Part shown: positions 16,764-26,553 of the stretch, in pieces
Numbering within the stretch: position 1 is the stretch's first letter
Layout: each line of letters starts with the position of its first letter
NCBI GenBank assembly: GCA_038744785.1
Contig: JBCDLX010000025.1
Location: 8,574 to 72,573, forward strand
From: Ovoidimarina sp038744785
GTDB taxonomy: Bacteria > Pseudomonadota > Alphaproteobacteria > Rhodobacterales > Rhodobacteraceae
Reading direction: 5' to 3'
Length of the DNA stretch: 64,000 nt
Notes under the pieces: model-generated
What the model was told of the DNA's origin: nothing
Database searches by the model: none
What the model saw: only the letters and a program-made list of their open reading frames with translations
Made by a program: the position numbers and the translations under genes

Positions 16764-17405
16764 TTGACCCGCGGCGGTCAGGTGAAATTGAAGGACGACC
16801 CGGAACGTCGCTGTATTGTGACGGGGGAAACCGGCCCAAAGGCGGGACTGATCCGCTTTGTTGTCAGTCCCGAAGGTTCGGTAGTGCCAGATATCCTTGG
16901 CAAGTTGCCGGGACGCGGCATATGGGTTTCGGCGGATCGCGCCGCTCTTGAAAAGGCCGTGGACAAACGGCTGTTCTCGCGCGGCGCGAAACGTCAAGTC
17001 GCTGTGCCAGATGGCATGACGGATCTTGTGGAATACGCGCTTGCCCGCCGGGTGGTCGATCTGATCTCGATGGCGCGGAAAGCAGGCAGGGCCGTTGCGG
17101 GGTTCGAGAAGGTCAAAGGGTGGCTTTTATCGGGGGAAGCTGTCGTTTTGCTACAGGCCACGGACGGGTCGCCGCGCGAGCGGTCCCGGTTACGGCCACC
17201 TCCCGGAAAGGACTCGTTTTTTGCGGTCCTGACAGCGTCCGAATTGGGTTTGTCCTTCGGACGGGAACATGTGATACATGCGGCGCTCGCTGCGGGCGGA
17301 CTCGCTGACAAGGTCGGAGAGGACGCGACGCGGCTTTCGGGCGTGCGCAAGACAGACGGCGGCAAGTCCGCCGGAAAGGCGAAGAAGACGGATGAGCGAG
17401 AGTGA
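16764..17405 (+). CDS. rnpM: RNase P modulator RnpM / YlxR (DUF448) fused to an L7Ae-like domain
   Basis: 213 residues from a TTG start. The N-terminal YlxR/DUF448 part shows ERRCIVTGE, LIRFVVSPEG and the invariant LPGRGIWVSADR. The second half (ALARRVVDLISMARKAGRAV, then VLLQATDGS) is a ribosomal L7Ae/L30e-like RNA-binding domain, the two-domain form seen in alphaproteobacteria. In Bacillus the homologue binds RNase P RNA; that role is family knowledge only. It overlaps infB by 14 bases and shares its operon. Confidence 0.85.
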   Translation: MTRGGQVKLKDDPERRCIVTGETGPKAGLIRFVVSPEGSVVPDILGKLPGRGIWVSADRAALEKAVDKRLFSRGAKRQVAVPDGMTDLVEYALARRVVDLISMARKAGRAVAGFEKVKGWLLSGEAVVLLQATDGSPRERSRLRPPPGKDSFFAVLTASELGLSFGREHVIHAALAAGGLADKVGEDATRLSGVRKTDGGKSAGKAKKTDERE

Positions 17406-19869
17406 CGGCAAAAAGACACTGGGCCTGCGCGGCGGGCCGCGTTCGGGTCAGGTGAAGCAAAGCTTCAGCCACGGCCGGACGAAGAACGTCGTCGTCGAAA
17501 CGAAGCGCAAGCGCGTGGTCGTCCCAAAGCCGGGCGCCGCGTCCTCAAGCGCGAGCAAGGGGACATCGCCGTCTGGCGATCCGTCGAAGAGGCCTGCCGG
17601 TATCTCCGACGCCGAACTCGAACGCAGGATGAAGGCGCTGGCTGCCGCCAAAGCGCGCGAAACCGAGGAAGCCGAGAAGCGTCAGGCCGAGGAGCGCGCG
17701 CGCGAGGAAGAGCGTGAACGTCGCCGGGCAGAGGTCGAGGCGAAGGAACGCGAAGAACGCGAACGCGAAGAAGCGCTGAAGCGAAAGGCCGAGGAAGAAG
17801 CCAAGGCCGCTGCGGCAAAAGAGGCTGCAAAAGCGGCTGCTGCCGCGCCCGCACCTGCCGCCGAACCGGCTGCTTCGCGTCCGGCTGCCAAACCTTCTGC
17901 CGCGCCGCGCAAGGAGCGCGACGACCGAAACGATCGGAACAAACAGTCGAAAGGCCGCGACGACGGTGGTCGGCGGTCCGGCAAATTGACGCTGAACCAG
18001 GCGCTGTCGGGTGGTGAAGGCGGGCGGCAGCGCTCGCTCGCTGCTATGAAGAGAAAGCAGGAGCGTGCTCGGCAGAAAGCGATGGGCGGCGCGGTCGAAC
18101 GCGAGAAGGTGGTGCGCACGGTCCAGCTGCCCGAAGCGATCATGGTCGGCGAATTGGCCAACCGGATGTCCGAACGTGTCGCCGATGTCGTGAAGGCGCT
18201 GATGCAGAACGGCATCATGGCGACCCAGAACCAGACCATCGATCAGGATACGGCGGAACTGATCATCGAAGAGTTCGGCCACAAGGTGCAACGCGTCTCG
18301 GACGCCGACGTCGAGGATGTGATCGACACCGTCGAGGACGCCGAAGACGATCTTTTCCCGCGGGCACCGGTCATCACGATCATGGGCCATGTTGACCACG
18401 GTAAGACGTCGCTTTTGGATGCGGTCAGGAACGCCAAAGTCGTTGCAGGTGAAGCTGGCGGGATCACCCAGCACATCGGTGCGTATCAGGTGGACCAGGA
18501 CGGAAAGCTTCTGACGTTCCTCGATACACCGGGCCACGCCGCATTTACTTCGATGCGTGCACGTGGTGCACAGGTGACCGATATCGTCGTGCTCGTCGTT
18601 GCTGCCGATGATGCGGTGATGCCGCAGACGGTCGAGGCGATCAATCACGCCAAAGCGGCCGAGGTCCCTATGATCGTCGCCATCAACAAAATCGACCGGC
18701 CCGAAGCGAACCCCGACAAAGTGCGCACTGATCTTCTGCAGCACGAAGTGATCGTCGAAAAGATGTCGGGCGAGGTACAGGACGTCGAAGTCTCCGCGAT
18801 CCAGGGCACCGGCCTTGAGGATCTTTTGGAGTCGATTGTGCTTCAAGCTGAAATCCTTGAGCTTAAGGCGAACCCGGAACGCGCGGCTTCAGGCGCTGTC
18901 ATCGAGGCCCAGCTTGACGTGGGTCGGGGTCCGGTTGCCACCGTGCTCGTTCAGAATGGCACACTGCGCCAGGGCGATATCTTCGTTGTGGGCGAACAGT
19001 GGGGCAAGGTCCGCGCGATGGAGAACGACAAGGGCGAAAGGGTCAAGGAAGCCGGGCCCTCTGTCCCGGTCGAGGTTCTTGGCCTGAATGGCACGCCCGA
19101 GGCCGGCGACGTGTTGAACGTGGTCGAGACCGAGGCCCAGGCCCGCGAGATCGCAGAGTATCGCGCCAACGCAGCCAAGGAAAAGCGGGCCGCGGCTGGT
19201 GCAGCGACAACGCTCGAACAACTGATGGCGAAAGCCAAGGAAGATGAGAACGTCGCAGAGTTGCCAATTCTGGTCAAAGCCGATGTGCAAGGCTCTGCCG
19301 AAGCCATTGTTCAGGCGATGGAGAAGATCGGCAACGACGAGGTTCGCGTGCGCGTTCTGCATTCTGGCGTAGGCGCGATCACCGAGACGGATGTCGGCCT
19401 TGCCGAGGCATCGGGTGCACCGGTCATGGGCTTCAATGTCCGAGCAAATGCATCCGCGCGGAATACGGCAAACCAGAAGGGCGTCGAGATCCGCTACTAC
19501 AGCGTAATCTACGATCTGGTCGATGACGTGAAAGCTGCGGCCAGCGGACTGTTGTCAGCAGAGGTGCGCGAAACGTTCATCGGTTACGCCGAAATCAAAG
19601 AAGTGTTCCGCGTCTCGAAAGTTGGTAATGTCGCAGGCTGCCTTGTCACAGAAGGCGTTGCGCGCCGGTCCGCCGGTGTGCGGCTTCTGCGCGATGACGT
19701 GGTGATCCACGAAGGCACGCTGAAGACCTTGAAGCGCTTCAAGGACGAAGTGCCGGAGGTCATATCGGGCCAGGAATGCGGTATGGCGTTCGAGAACTAC
19801 GACGATATCCGCAAAGGCGACGTGATCGAAATCTTCACACGTGAAGAGGTCGAACGCACGCTTGAGTGA
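17392..19869 (+). CDS. infB: Translation initiation factor IF-2
   Basis: 825 residues from the ATG at 17392, inside the end of the preceding gene. A basic, low-complexity N-terminus (about residues 80-200) is rich in Lys/Glu/Arg/Ala repeats. It is followed by the IF2 N2 segment (VQLPEAIMVGELANRM), the GTPase domain with G1 GHVDHGKTS, G3 DTPGHAAF, G4 NKIDRP, and the EF-P-like and C-terminal fMet-tRNA-binding domains ending with ECGMAFENYDDIRKGD. It brings initiator tRNA to the 30S subunit. The Lys/Glu-rich N-terminus creates long antisense open frames that are not genes. Confidence 0.97.
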   Translation: MSESDGKKTLGLRGGPRSGQVKQSFSHGRTKNVVVETKRKRVVVPKPGAASSSASKGTSPSGDPSKRPAGISDAELERRMKALAAAKARETEEAEKRQAEERAREEERERRRAEVEAKEREEREREEALKRKAEEEAKAAAAKEAAKAAAAAPAPAAEPAASRPAAKPSAAPRKERDDRNDRNKQSKGRDDGGRRSGKLTLNQALSGGEGGRQRSLAAMKRKQERARQKAMGGAVEREKVVRTVQLPEAIMVGELANRMSERVADVVKALMQNGIMATQNQTIDQDTAELIIEEFGHKVQRVSDADVEDVIDTVEDAEDDLFPRAPVITIMGHVDHGKTSLLDAVRNAKVVAGEAGGITQHIGAYQVDQDGKLLTFLDTPGHAAFTSMRARGAQVTDIVVLVVAADDAVMPQTVEAINHAKAAEVPMIVAINKIDRPEANPDKVRTDLLQHEVIVEKMSGEVQDVEVSAIQGTGLEDLLESIVLQAEILELKANPERAASGAVIEAQLDVGRGPVATVLVQNGTLRQGDIFVVGEQWGKVRAMENDKGERVKEAGPSVPVEVLGLNGTPEAGDVLNVVETEAQAREIAEYRANAAKEKRAAAGAATTLEQLMAKAKEDENVAELPILVKADVQGSAEAIVQAMEKIGNDEVRVRVLHSGVGAITETDVGLAEASGAPVMGFNVRANASARNTANQKGVEIRYYSVIYDLVDDVKAAASGLLSAEVRETFIGYAEIKEVFRVSKVGNVAGCLVTEGVARRSAGVRLLRDDVVIHEGTLKTLKRFKDEVPEVISGQECGMAFENYDDIRKGDVIEIFTREEVERTLE

Positions 19870-19891
19870 ATGCATTCAAAGCGAATGACAT

Positions 19892-19924
19892 GGGGCGGCT
19901 CTTACGGGTCGCCCCTTTTCTTTT
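19892..19924 (+). terminator. Rho-independent terminator after infB
   Basis: GGGGCGGCTC (19892-19901), loop TTAC, GGGTCGCCCC (19906-19915), with G-U pairs in the upper stem, followed by TTTTCTTTT. It ends the rimP-nusA-rnpM-infB operon 22 bases after the infB stop. Confidence 0.88.
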
Positions 19925-19927
19925 GGG

Positions 19928-20224
19928 TTAGCTCGGTGGAACGAACCCCTGCAAGATGGTCAGCGTCCCGCCATCGATCACTTCTTTGACCCGTAGATCA
20001 AGCAAGGGGCTATTCTCCAGGTCGTTGTAGCGGGACTTCGCGGCGTCCATCGATGGGAACTCGATAAGGACGTGGCAATTTCCCGCAAGCGTTCCGTCGG
20101 CATCTACCGGTTCCTGAGCGCCAACAAGACTTCTGCCGCGGTGGTTGTGTAAGGGCGGACCAACTCCGGGGACGTAATCGTCTAGGTAGCGCTCGAAGTC
20201 GTTCACCTGACCATGCATAAGCAC
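19928..20224 (-). CDS. DUF1330 family protein
   Basis: 98 residues from a GTG at 20224; an ATG at 20218 is the alternative. The fold is a small ferredoxin-like alpha/beta barrel with DFERYLDDYVPGV near the N-terminus and CHVLIEFPSMDAAKSRYN in the middle, as in DUF1330 proteins. These are distant relatives of dimeric monooxygenase-like folds; function is unknown. It stands alone, convergent with infB across the terminator. Confidence 0.8.
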   Translation of the reverse strand: MLMHGQVNDFERYLDDYVPGVGPPLHNHRGRSLVGAQEPVDADGTLAGNCHVLIEFPSMDAAKSRYNDLENSPLLDLRVKEVIDGGTLTILQGFVPPS

Positions 20225-20322
20225 AAAGCCCCTATCAGTGATTGTTTTCCCCTCGCTTGGTCACGCTTTAGACTTCCAAGCTTCCGGCATGTCCAATTAA
20301 TCTGCGGTGACAAGCTGACCGG

Positions 20323-21348
20323 TCAGGTCGATCGCAGCATGCCGACGACTTCATACGTGTTCGAAAGGACTGGGGCGGCGATTTCGCGCGCCCGTGCCGC
20401 GCCATCCCCAAGGGTCCGGTCAATCTCGGCCGGGTCGGCCATAAGACGGCGCATTTCTGACGAAATCGGAGCCAGCTTTCCCACCGCAAGCTCTGCAAGG
20501 GCCGGTTTAAACGCACCAAACTGCTGGCCCGCGAACTGGCCGATCACATCGCCAGATGTGGTGTCGGAAAGGGCCGCGTAGATATCGACAAGGTTCTTGG
20601 CCTCGGGCCTTTCATTTAGGCCATCAACGGTTTCGGGAAGCGGTTCGGGGTCAGTCTTGGCCTTGCGGATCTTCTTTGCAATTGTGTCGGCATCGTCCGA
20701 CATGTTGATCCGGCTCATATCCGATGGGTCAGACTTCGACATCTTTTTCGACCCGTCGCGCAGGCTCATGACCCGCGTCGCAGCGCCTTCGATCACCGGT
20801 TCGGTGATGGGGAAAAACTCGGTTCCAAAGTCATTATTGAACTTGATCGCGATATCGCGGGTCAATTCCAGATGCTGTTTCTGGTCTTCACCCACCGGAA
20901 CATGCGTCGCGTGATACAAAAGGATGTCTGCAGCCATGAGGGCAGGGTAGGCAAAGAGGCCAAGCGAGGCGTTTTCGGAATTCTTGCCCGCTTTGTCCTT
21001 CCATTGGGTCATGCGCCCCATCCAACCCATGCGCGCCACGCAGTTGAAGATCCAGGCTAGCTGCGCATGTTCTGCGACCTGTGACTGGTTGAACAGAATC
21101 GACCGGTTGGGGTCGATGCCCGAGGCGATAAAGAATGCGGCGATCTCGCGCGTGCTTTGGCGCAGTGCGATCGGGTCCTGCCAGACGGTGATCGCGTGCA
21201 GATCGACCATGCAATAGATCGTCTCGAACCGGCCTTCATCCTGCATGGCGACGGCGCGTTTGACCATGCCGAGATAGTTCCCAAGCGTCATCCCACCCGA
21301 GGGCTGGATGCCCGAAAAGACGCGGGGCGTGAAGGTGGGCGCAGACAT
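20323..21348 (-). CDS. trpS: Tryptophanyl-tRNA synthetase
   Basis: 341 residues from the ATG at 21348, with GGAG 7 bases upstream; the 38 residues readable further upstream are not coding. It is a class Ic synthetase charging tRNA-Trp in the cytoplasm. The HIGH-equivalent is in GGMTLGNYLG, the KMSKS loop in SKKMSKSDPSD, and AYPALMAADILLY and VPVGEDQKQHLELTRD are signature blocks of the bacterial enzyme. It is divergent from the rhomboid gene across 77 bases. Confidence 0.97.
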   Translation of the reverse strand: MSAPTFTPRVFSGIQPSGGMTLGNYLGMVKRAVAMQDEGRFETIYCMVDLHAITVWQDPIALRQSTREIAAFFIASGIDPNRSILFNQSQVAEHAQLAWIFNCVARMGWMGRMTQWKDKAGKNSENASLGLFAYPALMAADILLYHATHVPVGEDQKQHLELTRDIAIKFNNDFGTEFFPITEPVIEGAATRVMSLRDGSKKMSKSDPSDMSRINMSDDADTIAKKIRKAKTDPEPLPETVDGLNERPEAKNLVDIYAALSDTTSGDVIGQFAGQQFGAFKPALAELAVGKLAPISSEMRRLMADPAEIDRTLGDGAARAREIAAPVLSNTYEVVGMLRST

Positions 21349-21425
21349 CGGTATCTCCAGAGGTGGATTTTCAGGCTTGGCTCGCTTAACCGGGGCAGGA
21401 TGGACCGTCAAGGAAGCACAATCAG

Positions 21426-22112
21426 ATGACATCCGATCCCGACGCCCCGCCGGTAAATCCATTGCCCGTCGGCGTCGTTATTTTGGCGCTGCCCATGGTG
21501 ATCTTAGAGCTTGCGTTCCTGGCGGGCAGCGAAGGTATCGTCGGTGGGCCAGAGGCGGTTGGATGGCGGTTGGCGACCATCGAGCGTTATGCGTTCTTCG
21601 TGCCGCTCTTCCAGTTCGCGCAAGAGACGGGACAGTGGGTGCCAGAGATACTTGTGCGCTTGCTAACCTACCCATTCATGCATTGGGGTTTCACCCACAT
21701 GTTGATGGCGTTGGTTTTTCTTCTGGCGCTTGGAAAGATGGTGGGCGAGGTCATGGGCTCGCGCGCCGTTTTGTTGATCTTCTTCGGCGCGTCGATTTTG
21801 GGGGCACTGGCGCTGACCGTCCTGACAAACGATCAGCAACCCCTAATCGGTGGATTTCCCGGCGCTTATGGGCTGATCGGAGCGTATTCGTTTCTTCTGT
21901 GGATGCATGCGCGGCTGACAGGGGGCCCAACGCACCAGGCTTTTACGCTGATCGCGTTTCTTATGGGGATCCAGCTTCTGTGGGCGCTTTTGTTCGGTGC
22001 CGGGCAGGACTGGATTGCCGATCTCGCGGGGTTTGCTGGAGGCTTCCTGTTGTCGTTCGTGGTCAGCCCGGGCGGTTGGCGGCGGGTCCTGGGATTGTTA
22101 CGGCAACGCTAG
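21426..22112 (+). CDS. Rhomboid-family membrane protein, catalytic residues apparently lost
   Basis: 228 residues with about six membrane segments and the rhomboid order of elements. Where active rhomboids have GxSG this protein has GAYG (in FPGAYGLIG). The loop histidine/asparagine region reads HWGFTHMLMAL without the expected Asn, and the last-helix His is replaced in ADLAGFAGGF. It therefore looks like a pseudoprotease, comparable in principle to iRhom or derlin proteins that bind membrane clients without cutting. The reading depends on a by-eye alignment. The gene ends 12 bases from the convergent murJ stop. Confidence 0.75.
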   Translation: MTSDPDAPPVNPLPVGVVILALPMVILELAFLAGSEGIVGGPEAVGWRLATIERYAFFVPLFQFAQETGQWVPEILVRLLTYPFMHWGFTHMLMALVFLLALGKMVGEVMGSRAVLLIFFGASILGALALTVLTNDQQPLIGGFPGAYGLIGAYSFLLWMHARLTGGPTHQAFTLIAFLMGIQLLWALLFGAGQDWIADLAGFAGGFLLSFVVSPGGWRRVLGLLRQR

Positions 22113-22124
22113 GGACGATCCGCC

Positions 22125-23711
22125 TTAGCGGCGCAGGGCGCCCCGGATATCCGACAGCGCAAAAGCGCGGAGTGCGAGTCCTGCCACCGCATAGATCGCA
22201 AGGCCAGCAAGAATAAGAAGTGCCAGTGCGGCATAGCGTTCGGGTCCGGCCTGAAGCCAAGGCGATAGAACGCGTGCGGTGACCAATAGGCCCGCACCCA
22301 TAATACCCGAGGCGAAAACGATGCGCAAAACGCGGGCACGGAACCGCGCATCGAACGTGGCCGCCGCGCCCATTGACCTAGTTCCCCGCCAAAGCAGGAT
22401 CGCCATGGCCCACCCTGCGACGGTCGTGCCAAGAGCGGCGGCGATGTACCCGATAATGGGCGCAAGACCCACCGCGACGATTGCGTTCATCAACATTGCC
22501 GCGAGCGCAAAGTAAAACGGGGTACGGGTGTCTTCCCGCGCGAAGTAAAGCGGTTGCAGAACCTTTTGCAGAACGAAGGCTGGCAAGCCGGCGCCGTACA
22601 CGGCCACTGCAAGGGCTGTGGCACTGGCATCGTTGGTATCGAAAGCGCCGCGCTCGAACAGGACCGAGACAACAGGACCCGGGATCACACACAGGGCGAT
22701 TGAGGCGGGGACAGTCAGCGCGAGTGCCATCTCGGCCGCGCGATTGAATGCATTGCGGCTGCCGGTGACATCATCCGCCTGGAGCCGGCGCGAAAGGTCG
22801 GGAAGCAGGACAACGCCAATTGCGATGCCAACCACGCCCAAGGGAAGCTGATAAAGCCGGTCGGCGTATGCCAGCCACGCTACGGCACCGTCAAACCAAG
22901 ACGCAACCTGACGCCCGATCACCAGGTTCACTTGAACCACGCCGCCGGCGAGCGCGGCGGGGGCTGCGATGATCGCAAGTCGCTTTAGCTCTGGCGTCAG
23001 GCGCGGCCAACGGGGCCGGAACCGGTAGCCTGCCCTTGACGCAGCCGCCAGAAGCATCGCCAGTTGCGCCGCCCCCGCAAGGACGACGCCGATGATCAGG
23101 AGATCGCCGAAATGCCGCCCATCGACGCCGGGCGCCACCTCTGGCGCAAGGCTAAGTCCGGACACAAGCCCGCTTTCGGCCAGGGCCAGCATTGCGACAA
23201 GAATCACATTCAGAAGAACTGGCGCGGCGGCCGCGGCGGCGAAGCGGCCGGTGGCGTTTAGGACGCCGGAAACCAACGCGGCGAGCGATATGAACAGGAT
23301 ATAGATAAACGCGATCCGGCCATAGAGGACCGCAAGATCGAAGCGCGTGTCACCCACGAAGCCCGAAGCCATCGCAAACACAAGCGCGGGCATGAACACG
23401 ATCGCAAGAACCGAGAAGATCAGAAGAACGGTGCCTAGACCGACAAAAGCGTCACGCGCGAACGCGGCCGCGCCTTCATCGCCTTCGAGCTTCTTCGAAA
23501 ACATCGGCACAAAGGCCATGTTGAATGCGCCCTCGGCGAAGAAACGTCGAAACATGTTTGGCAGCGAGAACGCGATCAGAAACGCTTCGGCCACGGGTCC
23601 GGTGCCCAGAAAGGCCGCGATCAGGATATCGCGCAGGAACCCCATAACCCTGCTGGCCATGGTCCAGACCCCAACGGTCAGGAAGCCTTGGACAAGTCGG
23701 ATCGGTCGCAT
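22125..23711 (-). CDS. murJ: Lipid II flippase MurJ
   Basis: 528 residues from the ATG at 23711, about 14 membrane helices, MOP-superfamily fold. The N-terminal LVQGFLTVGVWTMASRVMGF and FLIAFSLPNMFRRFFAEGAF are the most conserved MurJ blocks and hold the arginines needed for lipid II transport. It flips the peptidoglycan precursor across the inner membrane. It follows glnD on the same strand with a 40-base gap and is the last gene of the lppC-glnD-murJ group. Confidence 0.95.
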   Translation of the reverse strand: MRPIRLVQGFLTVGVWTMASRVMGFLRDILIAAFLGTGPVAEAFLIAFSLPNMFRRFFAEGAFNMAFVPMFSKKLEGDEGAAAFARDAFVGLGTVLLIFSVLAIVFMPALVFAMASGFVGDTRFDLAVLYGRIAFIYILFISLAALVSGVLNATGRFAAAAAAPVLLNVILVAMLALAESGLVSGLSLAPEVAPGVDGRHFGDLLIIGVVLAGAAQLAMLLAAASRAGYRFRPRWPRLTPELKRLAIIAAPAALAGGVVQVNLVIGRQVASWFDGAVAWLAYADRLYQLPLGVVGIAIGVVLLPDLSRRLQADDVTGSRNAFNRAAEMALALTVPASIALCVIPGPVVSVLFERGAFDTNDASATALAVAVYGAGLPAFVLQKVLQPLYFAREDTRTPFYFALAAMLMNAIVAVGLAPIIGYIAAALGTTVAGWAMAILLWRGTRSMGAAATFDARFRARVLRIVFASGIMGAGLLVTARVLSPWLQAGPERYAALALLILAGLAIYAVAGLALRAFALSDIRGALRR

Positions 23712-23751
23712 CACGCCGCGCCCTTGGGGTCGCCTGTCTTGGCGGTTCTGG

Positions 23752-26553
23752 TCATGACCGGGCCCGCTCTGCACCGCGCTCGATCGCTTCGCGCAGGCGC
23801 TTTTCCAGGGTGCGCTGCTTCGCTTCGGAGTGGTACTTCAACCCGAACATGTCCTTGACATAGAACGTATCAACGACCTGCGCGCCATACGTGGCGATCA
23901 CTGCCGAGGCGATGTAAACATGCGAGGCCGAGAAGCTGCGCGCCAGGTCATAAAGCAGTCCGGGTCGATCGCGGGTGTCAACTTCGATGATCGTGTAGAT
24001 TTCCGAACCCTCGTTGTCGAACGTAATCGAGGTTGGCACGCGGAACGCGCGCTCGCGTTTCTTGAGCTTGTCTCGGTCTGCCACGGCATCGCGGACCACG
24101 ATCTCGCCCATCAATGTGCGGTCGATCATCTTGCGCAGACGCGGCAGTCGGTCCTGGGCATAAGGTGCGCCATCGGCATCCTGAAGCCAGAAAACCGCTG
24201 TGGCGAACCCGTCCTTCGATGTGTATGTCCGCGCGTCTACAACATTTGCGCCGACAAGTGCCAACGCGCCCGCTAGGCGAGAGAAAATGCCGGGGTGATC
24301 GGCCAAAGCGAAACAGGCCCGCGTCGCGTCGCGGTCATCGTCCGGGAACAGGTCTATCTTGACTTCGCCCTCGTTAATGTCGCGCAAGAGCCCGGCAAAC
24401 ACGACATGCGCCGAGGTGGGCAGGCCCTGCCAGTAGGGACCATAGTGGCGCGCGGTTTCGGTGCGCAGGTCCTTTGCAGGCCAGTCGGGCAGCGCCGCGC
24501 GCAGCGCGCGTTTGCCTTCGTTCTCAAGCGCCTCACGATTGATCTCTTCCAACCCATGGTCAAGCGCGGTCGCTGTTTCCCGGTAGAGCGTCCGCAGAAG
24601 CTGAGCTTTCCAGTTGTTCCAGGTATCGGGCCCGACCCCGCGAATGTCGCAGACCGTCAGAACCGTCAGAAGATCCAGCCGCTTCTTCGTCTTCACGGCC
24701 TTTGCGAAATCCCGAATTGTGCGCGGGTCAGCCAGATCACGTTTCTGCGCCATATCGGACATCAGAAGGTGATAGCGGACAAGCCACTCGACCGTTTCGC
24801 ATTCGTCCTTCTTAAGCCCAAGCGCAGGCGCAACGCGGCGCGCAATTCGTGCGCCCAGGATTGAGTGGTCTTCGTCCCGCCCCTTGCCAACGTCATGCAG
24901 CAGAAGGGCTACGTAAAGGACCTTTCGATTGACCCCGTCTTTCAAGATTCGGGAGGCAATGGGAAGCTCTTCAACCAGTTCTTCACGCTCGATCTTCGCC
25001 AGCGTGGCGATGCACTGGATCGTATGCTCGTCCACTGTATAGCTGTGGTACATATTGAACTGCATCATCGCGACAATCGGCGCGAAATCTGGGATGAACG
25101 CCGACAGCACGCCCAGCTCGTTCATCCGCCGCAACGCACGTTCGGGATTGCCGTGTCTCAATAGAAGATCAAGAAAGATGCGCTGCGCCTCGGGGTCTTT
25201 TCGCAAGGTGTCATCGACCAAATCCAGGTGCGCGGCGATACTGCGCATAGCGTCAGGGTGCAGCAGGTAGCCAGTGCGAAGCGCCTCTTCGAAGATCCGC
25301 AGCAGGTTCAACTTGTCCGACAGAAAGACCGCCTCGTCGATAAAGGCGATGCGTCCCTGCCGGATCTCGTAACCATCTTTGACTTTCTTCCTGCGCTTCA
25401 AGAACCGGACCAGACCCGGTTCGCGCTTGGCATGGTCAGCTTCAAGGGCTGTCAGAAGGATGCGCGTCACCTCGCCCACAGTGGTTGCGTGGCGGAAGTA
25501 ATCCTGCATGAAATGCTCGACCGCGCGTCGCCCGCCATGATCGGCGTAGTCCAGCTTCGCCGCAATCGCGACCTGCATATCAAAGGTCAACTGGTCCATC
25601 GCCCGACCGGCAATCAGATGAAGCTGGTTTCGAACCGCCATCAGGAAGGTTTCGGCGCGGTCAAAGCTCTCATATTCGTCGGCCGTAAAGACGCCTTGCG
25701 CCAGAAGCTCGGCGGGGCTTTCCGCGCGGTTCACGTACTTGGCGATCCAGTAGAGTGTTTGCAGGTCACGCAGCCCGCCTTTGCCTTCCTTTACGTTCGG
25801 CTCGACCATATAGCGTTGGCCGCCTTGCTTGCGGTGCCGCTCAGCGCGTTCGGCAAGCTTGGCCTCGACATAGTCAGGACCTGTGGCGCGGAACAGATCC
25901 TTCCAAAGCCGTGTGTCAAGCTCGCCCGCCAGTGCGGCATCGCCGGTCAAGTGCCGGCTTTCGAGAAGCGCGGTCCGGATCGTGTAATCCTCTCGCCCTA
26001 ACCGTATGCAGTCTTTCAGGCTGCGCGTGGCGTGGCCGACCTTCAGATGCAGATCCCACAGGATATAGAGCATCGTTTCCACCAGGCTTTCCGCCCATGC
26101 CGTCGTCTTCCAAGGCACGAGAAACAGAAGATCCACGTCAGAGAAGGGCGCCATTTCGCCTCGGCCGTAACCGCCTACGGCAAGGATAGAAATCCGCTCG
26201 GCCCGGGTTGGATTCGGGTTCGGATGCAATCGAGACGCAACGCCAAAGACCGCCCGAACGACGTTGTCAGTCAGAAAAGCATAGGCACGCGACGCTTCTC
26301 TTGCGGCGCGCGGATTTGCCTGGATTGCATCTTCGATCGCGCGTCGTCCCATCTCGATCCTGGCTTTCAGATCGAAAACGGTCACAGCCCGCGCCGTCCG
26401 GGCATTGCTTGCCGACTGAACGGCAACATCAAGCGCGTCAGCGCAGGCCGACGCATCGAAGATCGCCTCCGGTGCACAGATCAGGGGAAGAGGAGTGTTG
26501 GTCGGTGGGGGGCTAGAAGCCCGCGCCGCCGAAGCTTCTGGGAGCGGGGTCAA
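23752..26553 (-). CDS. glnD: Bifunctional PII uridylyltransferase / uridylyl-removing enzyme
   Basis: 933 residues from a TTG at 26553, within the last 41 bases of lppC; no better in-frame start is near. The nucleotidyltransferase domain shows GGYGRGEMAPFSDVDLLF with the DxD metal pair. An HD phosphohydrolase domain shows LLLHDVGKGRDEDHS, and two C-terminal ACT domains (HPGIFSRLAGALALVG and DRPGLLYDLARSF) sense glutamine. It modifies PII to report nitrogen status. Its overlap with a cell-wall lipoprotein gene and its link to murJ place nitrogen sensing within a cell-envelope operon. Confidence 0.96.
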   Translation of the reverse strand: MTPLPEASAARASSPPPTNTPLPLICAPEAIFDASACADALDVAVQSASNARTARAVTVFDLKARIEMGRRAIEDAIQANPRAAREASRAYAFLTDNVVRAVFGVASRLHPNPNPTRAERISILAVGGYGRGEMAPFSDVDLLFLVPWKTTAWAESLVETMLYILWDLHLKVGHATRSLKDCIRLGREDYTIRTALLESRHLTGDAALAGELDTRLWKDLFRATGPDYVEAKLAERAERHRKQGGQRYMVEPNVKEGKGGLRDLQTLYWIAKYVNRAESPAELLAQGVFTADEYESFDRAETFLMAVRNQLHLIAGRAMDQLTFDMQVAIAAKLDYADHGGRRAVEHFMQDYFRHATTVGEVTRILLTALEADHAKREPGLVRFLKRRKKVKDGYEIRQGRIAFIDEAVFLSDKLNLLRIFEEALRTGYLLHPDAMRSIAAHLDLVDDTLRKDPEAQRIFLDLLLRHGNPERALRRMNELGVLSAFIPDFAPIVAMMQFNMYHSYTVDEHTIQCIATLAKIEREELVEELPIASRILKDGVNRKVLYVALLLHDVGKGRDEDHSILGARIARRVAPALGLKKDECETVEWLVRYHLLMSDMAQKRDLADPRTIRDFAKAVKTKKRLDLLTVLTVCDIRGVGPDTWNNWKAQLLRTLYRETATALDHGLEEINREALENEGKRALRAALPDWPAKDLRTETARHYGPYWQGLPTSAHVVFAGLLRDINEGEVKIDLFPDDDRDATRACFALADHPGIFSRLAGALALVGANVVDARTYTSKDGFATAVFWLQDADGAPYAQDRLPRLRKMIDRTLMGEIVVRDAVADRDKLKKRERAFRVPTSITFDNEGSEIYTIIEVDTRDRPGLLYDLARSFSASHVYIASAVIATYGAQVVDTFYVKDMFGLKYHSEAKQRTLEKRLREAIERGAERARS

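Noticed and set aside
17545..18846. 433-codon open frame antisense to infB
   Set aside because: It results from the Lys/Glu/Arg/Ala-rich repetitive sequence and conserved GTPase codons of infB; no ribosome site or family.
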